Assembly: GCA_029256575.1 (NCBI GenBank)
Contig: JAQSXR010000021.1
Span: forward strand, 1-64,000
Source of the DNA: Clostridiales bacterium
Lineage (GTDB): Bacteria > Bacillota > Clostridia > Lachnospirales > JAQSXR01
Reading direction: 5' to 3'
DNA: 64,000 nucleotides
Shown: positions 1 to 8,402 of the stretch, piece by piece
Layout of the letters: each line of letters starts with the position of its first letter
Numbering within the stretch: the first letter of the stretch is position 1
Position numbers and translations under genes: made by a program
The notes under the pieces: generated by a model
What the model was told of the DNA's origin: nothing
Databases searched by the model: none
What the model saw: only the letters and a program-made list of their open reading frames with translations

Positions 1-717
1 TATTTCATCAAGTGTTTTTTGCATAATAGCTTGAACATATTTTGCTGTAAATTTCTTATCTTCTGGTGCTAAATCCTTAACATATATTGGTTTTCCAAAT
101 ACCATGGTTATTTTTGCTTTTTTCAATCGAGGCATTTGTCGTTCAAAAAGATCACTCGTATGAGTAAAAACAACAGGAACGATAGGAGCTCCAGATTTCT
201 CAGCTAATTTCATAGTACCCTCTTTAAAAGGAAGCATTTTTCCGTCTTTTGATCGTGTCCCTTCTGGGAATACAAAGATAGAATATCCATTCTTTAATTC
301 GTCGATGCCTTTAAGAATTGTTTTTAAACCCTCTTTTATATTATCTCGATCAAGATATAAAGAACCGATTAATCGTAGCCAAGCATTAATAAAAGGAACT
401 TTTTTCATTTCTATTTTGGATATAAATACTAACTCTTTATGTGCAATTTTATGAAATGATATCGGTATATCAAGTAGACTGTTATGATTTCCTATAAATA
501 AAACAGGACCATCAGGGATATTATCTAAACCCGATACATTTATCTTAGCTCCGGATACGAAAGTTACAACATTACATACAAATCTTACTATTTTATAAGA
601 AATTGTTCTTGAAAGCCTTAAGTTTATCTTGCTTATAAGGTAAGTAATAGGAATTAATAATATACTTAATATGAAAAAAGATATTATAAATATTACAATG
701 ATTAACGTTCTTAACAT
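1..717 (-). CDS. plsC: 1-acyl-sn-glycerol-3-phosphate acyltransferase (PlsC family), 3-prime partial
   Basis: This membrane acyltransferase adds the second acyl chain to lysophosphatidic acid in phospholipid synthesis. Reading from the ATG at 717, about 239 codons are visible and the frame is still open at the window edge, so the C-terminus is missing. A hydrophobic segment at residues 3-22 anchors it. The catalytic HX4D motif is seen as NHNSLLD near residue 74, and the phosphate-binding motif as FPEGTRS near residue 150. It is the last minus-strand gene here, about 80 bp downstream of malQ. The family call is firm; the exact substrate is inferred from the family. Confidence 0.9.
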   Translation of the reverse strand, partial: MLRTLIIVIFIISFFILSILLIPITYLISKINLRLSRTISYKIVRFVCNVVTFVSGAKINVSGLDNIPDGPVLFIGNHNSLLDIPISFHKIAHKELVFISKIEMKKVPFINAWLRLIGSLYLDRDNIKEGLKTILKGIDELKNGYSIFVFPEGTRSKDGKMLPFKEGTMKLAEKSGAPIVPVVFTHTSDLFERQMPRLKKAKITMVFGKPIYVKDLAPEDKKFTAKYVQAIMQKTLDEI

Positions 718-794
718 TATTGTACCTCTTTTCTTTAAAATGGGTGACCTTAATGGCCACCCATAATATTATTTGTTTTATTAAACTAATTTAT

Positions 795-2318
795 TTATTG
801 ATTTCTTCCAAATAAATCTGAAACGTCAGCAAGTTTTGCTGCTAAGTCAGGAGTTAACATATCAGAAGAATATCTCCATCCCCAGTTGCCACTAGCAGTA
901 CCTGGAGTGTTCATTCTAGCCCAATCGCCTAAACTAAATACATCTTGCATTGGAACTACAGTCCACTTAGATACGGAAGAGAATAAAATTCTTATGAAAT
1001 CCCAACAAACTTGATTTGCATCTGTATTCATATATCTTCTTACTTTATCTTGAGCTTTTTCAGTAGCCTTTACATACCAACCAAAAGTAGTATCATTATC
1101 ATGTGTTCCAGTATATGCTACTGAATTTTCAGTATAGTAATGTGGTAAGAAATCATTTTCTGAAACATCATCAAAAGCAAATTGAAGTATTTTCATACCT
1201 GGTAATTTGAAAGTATCTCTTAAATCTAATACTTCTGGTGTAATATCACCTAAGTCTTCTGCAATAATAGGAAGATTATCTCCTAAAGCTTTCTCAATTG
1301 CAAAGAATAATTCTTTATAAGGTCCTTTACGCCATTCACCATTTTCAGCTGTCTTATCTCCGTAAGGAATTGCCCAATATGCTTCGAACCCTCTGAAATG
1401 ATCGATACGAATTACATCACAAAGCTTTAATTGATGTGAGATACGGTTTATCCACCATATGTAATCAGTTTCCTTATGAGCATCCCAATCGTATAAAGGA
1501 TTTCCCCAAAGTTGTCCTGTTGCACTAAAATAATCTGGTGGAACTCCAGCAACTACTACTGGATATCCTTTTGAATCTAAATAATAAAGCTCTTTGTGGC
1601 CCCAAACGTCAGCACTATCCATCGCAACAAAGATTGGAATGTCTCCAACTATTTGGATTCCTTTTGAGTTAGCATAATCTTTCACAGCTAACCATTGTTT
1701 GTAAAATATAAATTGTATAAATTTATAATATGCAACACCATCAGCTAATTTCTTTGCCCAAGCTTTTTTTGATTTATCAGTTGGGAAAGCAATCTCAGCA
1801 TCCCATTCTTGCCAAACGATTCCGTTATGGAAATCTTTCGTAGCCATAAAGAGTGAATATTCTTCTAGCCATGCTTTCTCTGCTTTGCAAAAAGCGTCAA
1901 ATTCTTTCGTAATTGCTTTATTATCTAATACTTTAAAATGTTCGTATGCTTTTTTAAGAAGTGAAATCTTATATATTATAGATGGTCCAAAATCTATCAT
2001 ATATTGGTTCCATTCAGGAACATCGGAGATATCTTCATCATTAAGTAAACCCATATCATAAAGTTTTTGAGGACTAATAATTAGTGGTTGACCTGCAAAT
2101 GATGAAAAGGCTTGGTAAGGTGAATCACCGTATCCAGTTGGCCCTATTGGCAATACTTGCCAAATCGTTTGATTTGAGCTTTCTAAAAAGTCAACGAATT
2201 GATATGCTCCATCTCCTAAATCACCGATTCCGTAAGGGCTTGGTAATGAAGTTGGATGAAGTAAAATACCAGATTTACGTGTAGTATTTTCTTTTGAAGG
2301 AACTGCTTCTAATCCCAT
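795..2318 (-). CDS. malQ: 4-alpha-glucanotransferase (amylomaltase, GH77)
   Basis: This cytoplasmic enzyme transfers alpha-1,4-glucan segments between maltodextrins and releases glucose, feeding phosphorylase. At 507 residues it has the usual family length and is full length. It opens with the substrate-site motif SGILLHPTSLPSPYGIGDLG. It carries the nucleophile Asp in RIDHFRGF near residue 302, the acid/base Glu in AEDLG near 353, and THDND near 404. A GGAGG ribosome site precedes the ATG. The glycogen phosphorylase at 8403-10871 probably works in the same pathway, though the two are not in one operon. The gene has its own promoter with a possible operator between the -10 box and the ribosome site. 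Confidence 0.96.
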   Translation of the reverse strand: MGLEAVPSKENTTRKSGILLHPTSLPSPYGIGDLGDGAYQFVDFLESSNQTIWQVLPIGPTGYGDSPYQAFSSFAGQPLIISPQKLYDMGLLNDEDISDVPEWNQYMIDFGPSIIYKISLLKKAYEHFKVLDNKAITKEFDAFCKAEKAWLEEYSLFMATKDFHNGIVWQEWDAEIAFPTDKSKKAWAKKLADGVAYYKFIQFIFYKQWLAVKDYANSKGIQIVGDIPIFVAMDSADVWGHKELYYLDSKGYPVVVAGVPPDYFSATGQLWGNPLYDWDAHKETDYIWWINRISHQLKLCDVIRIDHFRGFEAYWAIPYGDKTAENGEWRKGPYKELFFAIEKALGDNLPIIAEDLGDITPEVLDLRDTFKLPGMKILQFAFDDVSENDFLPHYYTENSVAYTGTHDNDTTFGWYVKATEKAQDKVRRYMNTDANQVCWDFIRILFSSVSKWTVVPMQDVFSLGDWARMNTPGTASGNWGWRYSSDMLTPDLAAKLADVSDLFGRNQ

Positions 2319-2336
2319 TTTATACCTCCTGTGTAT

Positions 2337-2395
2337 TAACGTTTTTTACGTTATGTTATCTTGAATATTATACATAAAAAAAGTCAAAATATCAA
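2337..2395 (-). promoter_or_regulatory. malQ promoter with inverted-repeat operator candidate
   Basis: On the minus strand TTGATA (2395-2390) and TATAAT (2372-2367) are separated by 17 bp, a good housekeeping promoter. Downstream of the expected start site lies an inverted repeat, TAACGT, 5 bp, ACGTTA (2337-2353). This is where a repressor would block transcription. The promoter reading is strong; the operator is inferred from symmetry alone. Confidence 0.65.
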
Positions 2396-2424
2396 CTTTT
2401 TTACATATAGGTATTGTATATTTT

Positions 2425-3384
2425 TTACTTATCTTTTAAAGCGTAATATTCTTCTAGCGTTATTTCATTTTCCATAATATATTTAGCGGCATCAATTCCT
2501 ACATATCTAAGGTGCCAAGGTTCATATGCATAACCTGTAATATCTTCTTTCCCTTTTAGAAAGCGAATAATAAATCCAAAACGTGCGCAGTTATCAGTAA
2601 CCCATTCTCCTTCCATAGTAGATCCGAAACTATCATCAAGATCAAAATTTACAGAAGCAGCAGAAACATCAATTGCAAGTCCCGTTTGGTGTTCGCTAAA
2701 ACCAGGTTTTGCACTATATTTACTAGCAGTTTCTAAACCTTGTCGTTCTACATTAGCATTATATATGCCTTTCTGGCGATTGTAGGAACGATATAATGAA
2801 ACACCTGCTAGTTCAACATTATTGCTTTTTGCATCAGCAAAGAGTGCTTCTATAGCGGTTGCTGCTTCATAAGTTAACCAGTATCTTGTTTCATCATCGG
2901 TACTAAATGAGAATTTAATGTTTGGTTTAGTTGGATTCGATGGAGCATAATCTTTTTCAAGATAAAAAGATTTGTTAACTAATAAGATGTCTTCAACTGT
3001 TGATATAGCTGGTAGTGGTGTCTCACGTATTGTTAAGTAATCTATGTCAGAATCTTTGCCTTGTTCATCTGTATTGCCCGCAGGGACATCACCATCTTCA
3101 TTTCCGACTACTTCACCGTTATCTTCATTTCCAACAGTGTCAGATGGAACTTCACCGTTATCTTCATTTCCAACAGTATCAGTTGGGACAACTGCAGGAT
3201 CCTCTTCATTACTGGCTGTATCCGTTGGAACTACTGCAGGGTCATCTACGGTTGGAGTAGTCACAGTTGGTATTCTATCGTCAGTGGTTGTTGCTGTTAC
3301 TGTATTTGAATTACTATTAGCATCATTTGTGCAAGCTGTTAAAGTTAGGCAAATACCTATAATAACAAATGCTTTTAAAAACAT
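2425..3384 (-). CDS. D-alanyl-D-alanine carboxypeptidase lipoprotein (VanY/LAS family)
   Basis: This predicted cell-surface lipoprotein trims the terminal D-Ala from peptidoglycan stem peptides. The signal peptide ends in the lipobox LTAC with Cys18. Residues 19-120 form an acidic, low-complexity linker with repeated PxDTVGNED-like units. The catalytic domain fills about residues 130-315. The zinc-ligand motifs are visible: SEHQTGLAIDV near 232 and EPWHLRYVG near 288. At 319 residues it is typical of VanY-like enzymes with a linker. It sits alone between malQ and pncB with no vanA-type partners, so a resistance role is not supported. Wall maturation is the safer reading. Confidence 0.9.
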   Translation of the reverse strand: MFLKAFVIIGICLTLTACTNDANSNSNTVTATTTDDRIPTVTTPTVDDPAVVPTDTASNEEDPAVVPTDTVGNEDNGEVPSDTVGNEDNGEVVGNEDGDVPAGNTDEQGKDSDIDYLTIRETPLPAISTVEDILLVNKSFYLEKDYAPSNPTKPNIKFSFSTDDETRYWLTYEAATAIEALFADAKSNNVELAGVSLYRSYNRQKGIYNANVERQGLETASKYSAKPGFSEHQTGLAIDVSAASVNFDLDDSFGSTMEGEWVTDNCARFGFIIRFLKGKEDITGYAYEPWHLRYVGIDAAKYIMENEITLEEYYALKDK

Positions 3385-3452
3385 GGTGTACCTTCTTTCT
3401 TCATTATAATATAAATTGATATAATTAATATATTACTTAATAAGTTGCATTA

Positions 3453-4913
3453 TTAGTCGACATCTAGTGTATTGAGCAGTTTATCTTTCAAATCGAAAAG
3501 TTCTTTTGATAAATCAACATACACGTTTTGAGGGTTAATCAAACGTCTATTTTCAGGCCAAAGACTTTCCATCTCAAGTTCACAGTACTTCTTTATATCC
3601 ATTGCTTCTGGGAAGTTATAGATACAGTTTCCTGATTTGAATATAGGGATCAGTAATTCTCTAAGTGTGAATGTTCCTGGATGTAATTTCATCTTTTTCC
3701 AGGTTGCAGTTGGATCAAATAATAATAAAGATTTATCTTCTGAAAAAGTTTCATGATCTAGGGTAATAAGATCGGCCTTTATTTTACCAGTTAACTTATC
3801 ATATACTCGAAAGATTTTTTTATTACCTGGATTAGTAACTTTTTCAAGGTTATCAGATATCTTGATTTTAGGTTCAAGTTCACCATCGCTATTTTGAATT
3901 GCACTAAGCTTATAGACACCACCAAAAGCTGGACAATCTTTCGAAGTTATTAAGTTAGTTCCAACTCCCCATACCGTTATTTCAGCCCCTTGAGATTTAA
4001 GGTTTTGTATTAAATATTCATCTAGATCACTTGAAGCAGAGATTACTGCAGTTTGAAAGCCAGCAGCATCTAACATCTTTCTTGCTTTCTTTGAAAGATA
4101 TGCAAGGTCTCCACTATCTAGTCGTATTCCGTATAATTTAGGGTTGATTCCAGCATCAAACATTTCTTTGAAAACCTTTATCGCATTTGGAACACCAGAT
4201 TTAAGTGTATCATAAGTATCAACTAATAATAGAGCGGCATCTGGAAAAGCCTCTGCATATTTTTTGAAAGCAGTATATTCATCTCCAAAACTCATTACCC
4301 AACTATGAGCGTGAGTGCCTGAAACAGGAACTGAAAACATTTGACCGGCAAGTACATTGCTTGTTGCATAGCAACCACCTATAATAGCAGCACGCGCTCC
4401 ATATACACCAGCATCTGGTCCTTGAGCACGACGAAGTCCGAATTCCAAAACCAAGTCATTGCCAGCAGCCCATTTTATTCTAGCGGATTTAGTTGCAATT
4501 AAACTTTGGTGATTAATTATATTTAAGATTGCTGTTTCTACAAGTTGAGCTTCGATGATTGGTGCAATGACTTTCAAAATCGGTTCATTTGGAAAGATTA
4601 CGGTACCCTCTGGAACAGAATAAATATCACCGGTAAATTTAAAGTTTCTAAGATAATCAATGAAACTTTCTTTAAAGATATTTAGGCCACTTAAATAAGT
4701 TAAATCTTTTTCACTAAAATGTAAATTATTGATGTAATCAACTACTTGCTCTAAGCCGGCGGCAATTGAAAAGGAACTTCCGGATGGATTTGTTCTATAG
4801 AATACATCGAAAACTGCCAGTTCTTGCCTGTCTTCAATGTAGTATCCTTGCATCATTGTAAGTTCGTATAAGTCAGTTAATAAAGTTAAATCGCGTGTTT
4901 CCAATAAAACCAC
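3453..4913 (-). CDS. pncB: Nicotinate phosphoribosyltransferase
   Basis: This cytoplasmic enzyme joins nicotinate to PRPP to make nicotinate mononucleotide for NAD salvage. At 486 residues it matches the long Gram-positive PncB type. Family motifs are visible: YELTMMQGYY near residue 18, FYRTNPSG near 38, RRAQGPDAGVYGARAA near 159, and GTHAHSW near 200, which includes the His that is phosphorylated in this family. The ATG at 4913 follows an AAAGGAGTG ribosome site. A TATAAT box (4939-4934, minus) lies just upstream, but its -35 box is poor. No niacin regulator is adjacent. Confidence 0.95.
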   Translation of the reverse strand: MVLLETRDLTLLTDLYELTMMQGYYIEDRQELAVFDVFYRTNPSGSSFSIAAGLEQVVDYINNLHFSEKDLTYLSGLNIFKESFIDYLRNFKFTGDIYSVPEGTVIFPNEPILKVIAPIIEAQLVETAILNIINHQSLIATKSARIKWAAGNDLVLEFGLRRAQGPDAGVYGARAAIIGGCYATSNVLAGQMFSVPVSGTHAHSWVMSFGDEYTAFKKYAEAFPDAALLLVDTYDTLKSGVPNAIKVFKEMFDAGINPKLYGIRLDSGDLAYLSKKARKMLDAAGFQTAVISASSDLDEYLIQNLKSQGAEITVWGVGTNLITSKDCPAFGGVYKLSAIQNSDGELEPKIKISDNLEKVTNPGNKKIFRVYDKLTGKIKADLITLDHETFSEDKSLLLFDPTATWKKMKLHPGTFTLRELLIPIFKSGNCIYNFPEAMDIKKYCELEMESLWPENRRLINPQNVYVDLSKELFDLKDKLLNTLDVD

Positions 4914-5238
4914 TCCTTTAAGTTATTTATATGATTATAATACAACATTCATCTAAAATAAACAAATACTTAGATAGTTTAGATAATAAAAGTATTTTGT
5001 ATTTTAGTAATATACTATTAATGGTATCTGATGTTACAACAAACACTATCAGTAGTTTATAAATCAGTAAAATTTACATTTAATTTACTGCTATAGTTAT
5101 AAAAACCCAATTTGACTTTACAAATATTAAATATACATATATAATAGTTGATGATTATAGTATTAGCAGTATTATGCTTATAATAAAATGAAATAATAAT
5201 AGTAACATTAATATAAATTCGATTAGGAGGAATTTTTC
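4914..5238. other. Divergent intergenic region between pncB and ileS
   Basis: This 325-bp AT-rich spacer separates divergent genes. It holds a TATAAT-like -10 box for pncB on the minus strand and the ileS promoter at 5117-5145. I looked for a tRNA-sensing T-box leader, which often precedes ileS in Firmicutes, and found neither the conserved T-box sequence nor a terminator. Nothing else is recognisable. Confidence 0.6.
5117..5145 (+). promoter_or_regulatory. ileS promoter
   Basis: TTTACA (5117-5122) and a perfect TATAAT (5140-5145) are 17 bp apart. This predicts a leader of about 85 nt before the GTG start of ileS, with AGGAGG at 5225-5230 as the ribosome site. Confidence 0.65.
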
Positions 5239-8200
5239 GTGTACGAGAAAGTATCTACCAGTCTTAATTTTGTAGACAGAGAGAAAAAGATTTTAGATTT
5301 TTGGAAAGAAAATAATGTTTTTGAGGAAAGTATTGGATTAAGAAAAGATGGACCAACGTATACTTTTTATGATGGACCACCAACTGCAAACGGGAAGCCA
5401 CATATTGGACATGTTCTTACAAGAGTAATTAAGGACTTAGTTCCAAGATATAGAACAATGAAAGGCTACAAAGTTTTAAGAAAAGCAGGTTGGGACACTC
5501 ATGGACTTCCAGTTGAACTTGAAGTTGAAAAGTTGTTAGGCCTAGATGGAAAAGAGCAAATTGAACAATATGGGCTTGAAGAGTTCATTGGAAAATGTAA
5601 AGAGAGTGTTTGGAAATACAAAGAAATGTGGGAGAATTTTAGCGGCACGGTTGGATTTTGGGCCGATATGGAGGATCCATACGTAACTTACCATAATGAA
5701 TATATTGAGTCTGAGTGGTGGGCTTTGAAACAAATTTTTGATAAAGGGTTACTATATGAAGGATATAAGATTGTTCCTTATTGTCCAAGATGTGGAACAC
5801 CATTATCTTCACACGAAGTAGCACAAGGCTATAAGGATGTCAAAGAGAAATCAGCAATCGCTAAATTCAAGATCAAAGGATCAGAGAATGAGTATTTCTT
5901 GGCTTGGACGACAACTCCATGGACACTACCATCGAATGTCGCATTATGCGTGAATCCAGTTGAAACATATATAAAAGTAAAGAGTAATGATGAAGTTTAT
6001 ATCTTAGCAGAAGCTCTAGCACTATCTGTTTTGGGCGAAGGATATGAAACTTTAGAGACTTATGTTGGAAAAGATTTAGAGTATAAAGAATATGAACCAT
6101 TATTTGATTTTGTAACACCAGAGAAAAAAGCATATTATGTGACTTGCGCAAACTATGTAACATTATCTGATGGTACAGGTATTGTTCATATTGCACCAGC
6201 TTTTGGTGAAGACGATGCACAAGTTGGAAGAGCATACGGGTTACCTTTTGTTCAACTAATTGATAGTAAAGGTGAATTCGTTGAAGAAGCTACTCCTTTT
6301 AAAGGAATGTTTTGTAAAAAAGCAGATCCTGAGATTATGAAGGATCTAAAGATAAGAGGATTATTATTTAAGAAATTAGATTATGAACACTCATATCCTT
6401 TCTGCTGGAGATGCGATACTCCACTTATCTACTATGCAAGAGATACTTGGTTTATTGAGATGACGAAAGTGAAAGATCAATTAATAAAAAATAATAATAA
6501 AATAAATTGGTTACCAGAAACGATAGGAAAAGGTCGTTTTGGAGACTGGTTAAACAATATTCAAGACTGGGGCTTAAGCCGAGACAGATATTGGGGAACA
6601 CCATTGAATGTATGGAAATGTAAATGTGGACATAAACATGCAATTGGTAGTATTGAGGAATTAAAATCAATGTCTAGCAACTGTCCGGATAATGTCGAAC
6701 TACACAGACCATTTATAGATGATGTTACAATTAACTGTACAAAATGTGGAGATGAAATGAAGAGAGTTCTTCCAGTAATCGACTGTTGGTTTGACTCAGG
6801 GGCGATGCCTTTTGCACAATGGCACTACCCATTTGAAAATAAAGAAATATTTGATGATAACTTCCCTGCTGATTTTATTAGTGAGGCAGTTGACCAAACA
6901 AGAGGATGGTTTTATTCACTTCTTGCAATCTCAACTTTATTATTCGATGAACCTGCATTTAAGAATGTTATTGTTCTAGGACATGTACAAGATGAAAATG
7001 GACAAAAGATGTCGAAATCAAAGGGGAATGCAGTAGATCCTTTTGATGCGTTAGAATCATATGGAGCGGATGCGATACGTTGGTATTTCTACTCAAATAG
7101 CGCACCATGGCTACCAAATAAGTTCTCATCTGATGCTGTAATTGAAGGACAAAGAAAGTTCATGGGAACTTTATGGAACACATACGCGTTCTTCGTTCTC
7201 TATGCAAACATAGATAAGATAGATCCAACTCAATATACATTAGAGTATGATAAATTAGGGTTAATGGATAAGTGGTTATTATCAAAACTTAATACTTTAG
7301 TTACGACAGTTGATGAAAATCTTAATAATTATAGAATTTTTGAACCAGCAAGAGCACTTCAAGAATTCGTAGATGAATTGAGTAACTGGTATGTTAGACG
7401 AAGCAGAGAACGTTTCTGGCAAAAAGATATGCCTCAAGATAAAATCAATGCTTTTATGACATTATATACAACATTAGTTACATTAACGAAAATAACAGCT
7501 CCTTTTGTACCTTTTATGGCAGAAGGAATTTATAAGAATTTAGTAGTTAATTTTGACAAAGCAGCTCCTATAAGCGTTCACTTAACCGATTTCCCAGTTG
7601 CAAATCAAGAACAAATTGACAAAAAACTGGAAGAATATATGGAAATCGCTCTTGAAGTGGTTGTATCAGGAAGAGCAGCTAGAAATACAGCTAATATCAA
7701 GAATAGACAGCCAATAGGAACAATGTATGTTAAGAGCAACAAAGAATTACCAGAGGTATTTAAAGAAATTATCGCTGAAGAATTAAATGTAAAAGAAGTA
7801 ATTTTAAAGAATGATGTTAGTGACTTAACTTCTTATTCATTTAAACCTCAAATGAGAACTTTGGGACCAAAGTTTGGTAAACAATTAAATGAAATTAGAC
7901 AACTTTTACAAGAAGTAGATGGAACTCAGGCAATGAAAGATTTAAATTCAACAGGAGTTCTTAAATTAGTACTAGATGGAAATGAAATAGAGCTTACAAA
8001 AGAAGATTTACTAATTGAAGTAGCTGAAAAGGGTGGATTTGTAACGGTAAATGATAAAAACGTTACAGTAGTATTAGATACAAATTTAACCGAAGAGCTT
8101 ATTGAAGAAGGTTTTGTAAGAGAAATAGTTAGCAAAATCCAGACCATGAGAAAAGAAGCTGACTTCGAAGTAATGGATAACATTGTGGTATATTACAATG

Positions 8201-8367
8201 GAAATACGAAGCTTAGTCATATAATTGAAAGAAATAAAACAGAGATTATGCAAGAAGTACTTGCGATAGATGTAGTAGAGGATGCCAAAGAAGGTTTCAC
8301 AAAAGAGTGGAATATAAATGGTGAAAATGTACAAATAACTGTTATTAGAAGTAACGACATGCGTTAG
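5239..8367 (+). CDS. ileS: Isoleucyl-tRNA synthetase, apparently the eukaryote-like type 2
   Basis: This class I synthetase charges tRNA-Ile in the cytoplasm. At 1042 residues it is complete. It contains the HIGH motif as PHIGH near residue 54, GWDTHGLPVE near 86, the editing-domain motif WTTTPWTLPSN, and KMSKSKGN near 592. The start is GTG at 5239 behind AGGAGG. The C-terminus lacks the CxxC zinc pairs that end typical bacterial type 1 enzymes, and the length and motif spelling fit the type 2 group, known for low sensitivity to mupirocin. That subtype is inferred by eye. There is no T-box leader; glgP follows after 35 bp. Confidence 0.96.
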   Translation: MYEKVSTSLNFVDREKKILDFWKENNVFEESIGLRKDGPTYTFYDGPPTANGKPHIGHVLTRVIKDLVPRYRTMKGYKVLRKAGWDTHGLPVELEVEKLLGLDGKEQIEQYGLEEFIGKCKESVWKYKEMWENFSGTVGFWADMEDPYVTYHNEYIESEWWALKQIFDKGLLYEGYKIVPYCPRCGTPLSSHEVAQGYKDVKEKSAIAKFKIKGSENEYFLAWTTTPWTLPSNVALCVNPVETYIKVKSNDEVYILAEALALSVLGEGYETLETYVGKDLEYKEYEPLFDFVTPEKKAYYVTCANYVTLSDGTGIVHIAPAFGEDDAQVGRAYGLPFVQLIDSKGEFVEEATPFKGMFCKKADPEIMKDLKIRGLLFKKLDYEHSYPFCWRCDTPLIYYARDTWFIEMTKVKDQLIKNNNKINWLPETIGKGRFGDWLNNIQDWGLSRDRYWGTPLNVWKCKCGHKHAIGSIEELKSMSSNCPDNVELHRPFIDDVTINCTKCGDEMKRVLPVIDCWFDSGAMPFAQWHYPFENKEIFDDNFPADFISEAVDQTRGWFYSLLAISTLLFDEPAFKNVIVLGHVQDENGQKMSKSKGNAVDPFDALESYGADAIRWYFYSNSAPWLPNKFSSDAVIEGQRKFMGTLWNTYAFFVLYANIDKIDPTQYTLEYDKLGLMDKWLLSKLNTLVTTVDENLNNYRIFEPARALQEFVDELSNWYVRRSRERFWQKDMPQDKINAFMTLYTTLVTLTKITAPFVPFMAEGIYKNLVVNFDKAAPISVHLTDFPVANQEQIDKKLEEYMEIALEVVVSGRAARNTANIKNRQPIGTMYVKSNKELPEVFKEIIAEELNVKEVILKNDVSDLTSYSFKPQMRTLGPKFGKQLNEIRQLLQEVDGTQAMKDLNSTGVLKLVLDGNEIELTKEDLLIEVAEKGGFVTVNDKNVTVVLDTNLTEELIEEGFVREIVSKIQTMRKEADFEVMDNIVVYYNGNTKLSHIIERNKTEIMQEVLAIDVVEDAKEGFTKEWNINGENVQITVIRSNDMR

Positions 8368-8402
8368 CATGTACAATAAAACTCATTAGTATGGAGGGTA
8401 AG

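Noticed and set aside
2425..3384. VanY-type gene considered as part of a vancomycin resistance operon
   Set aside because: No vanH, vanA/B ligase, vanX or two-component system is adjacent; the ddl in this window sits in a separate wall-precursor operon.
5145..5238. Possible T-box riboswitch in the ileS leader
   Set aside because: No conserved T-box sequence, no specifier-loop pattern and no terminator/antiterminator pair in the short leader.
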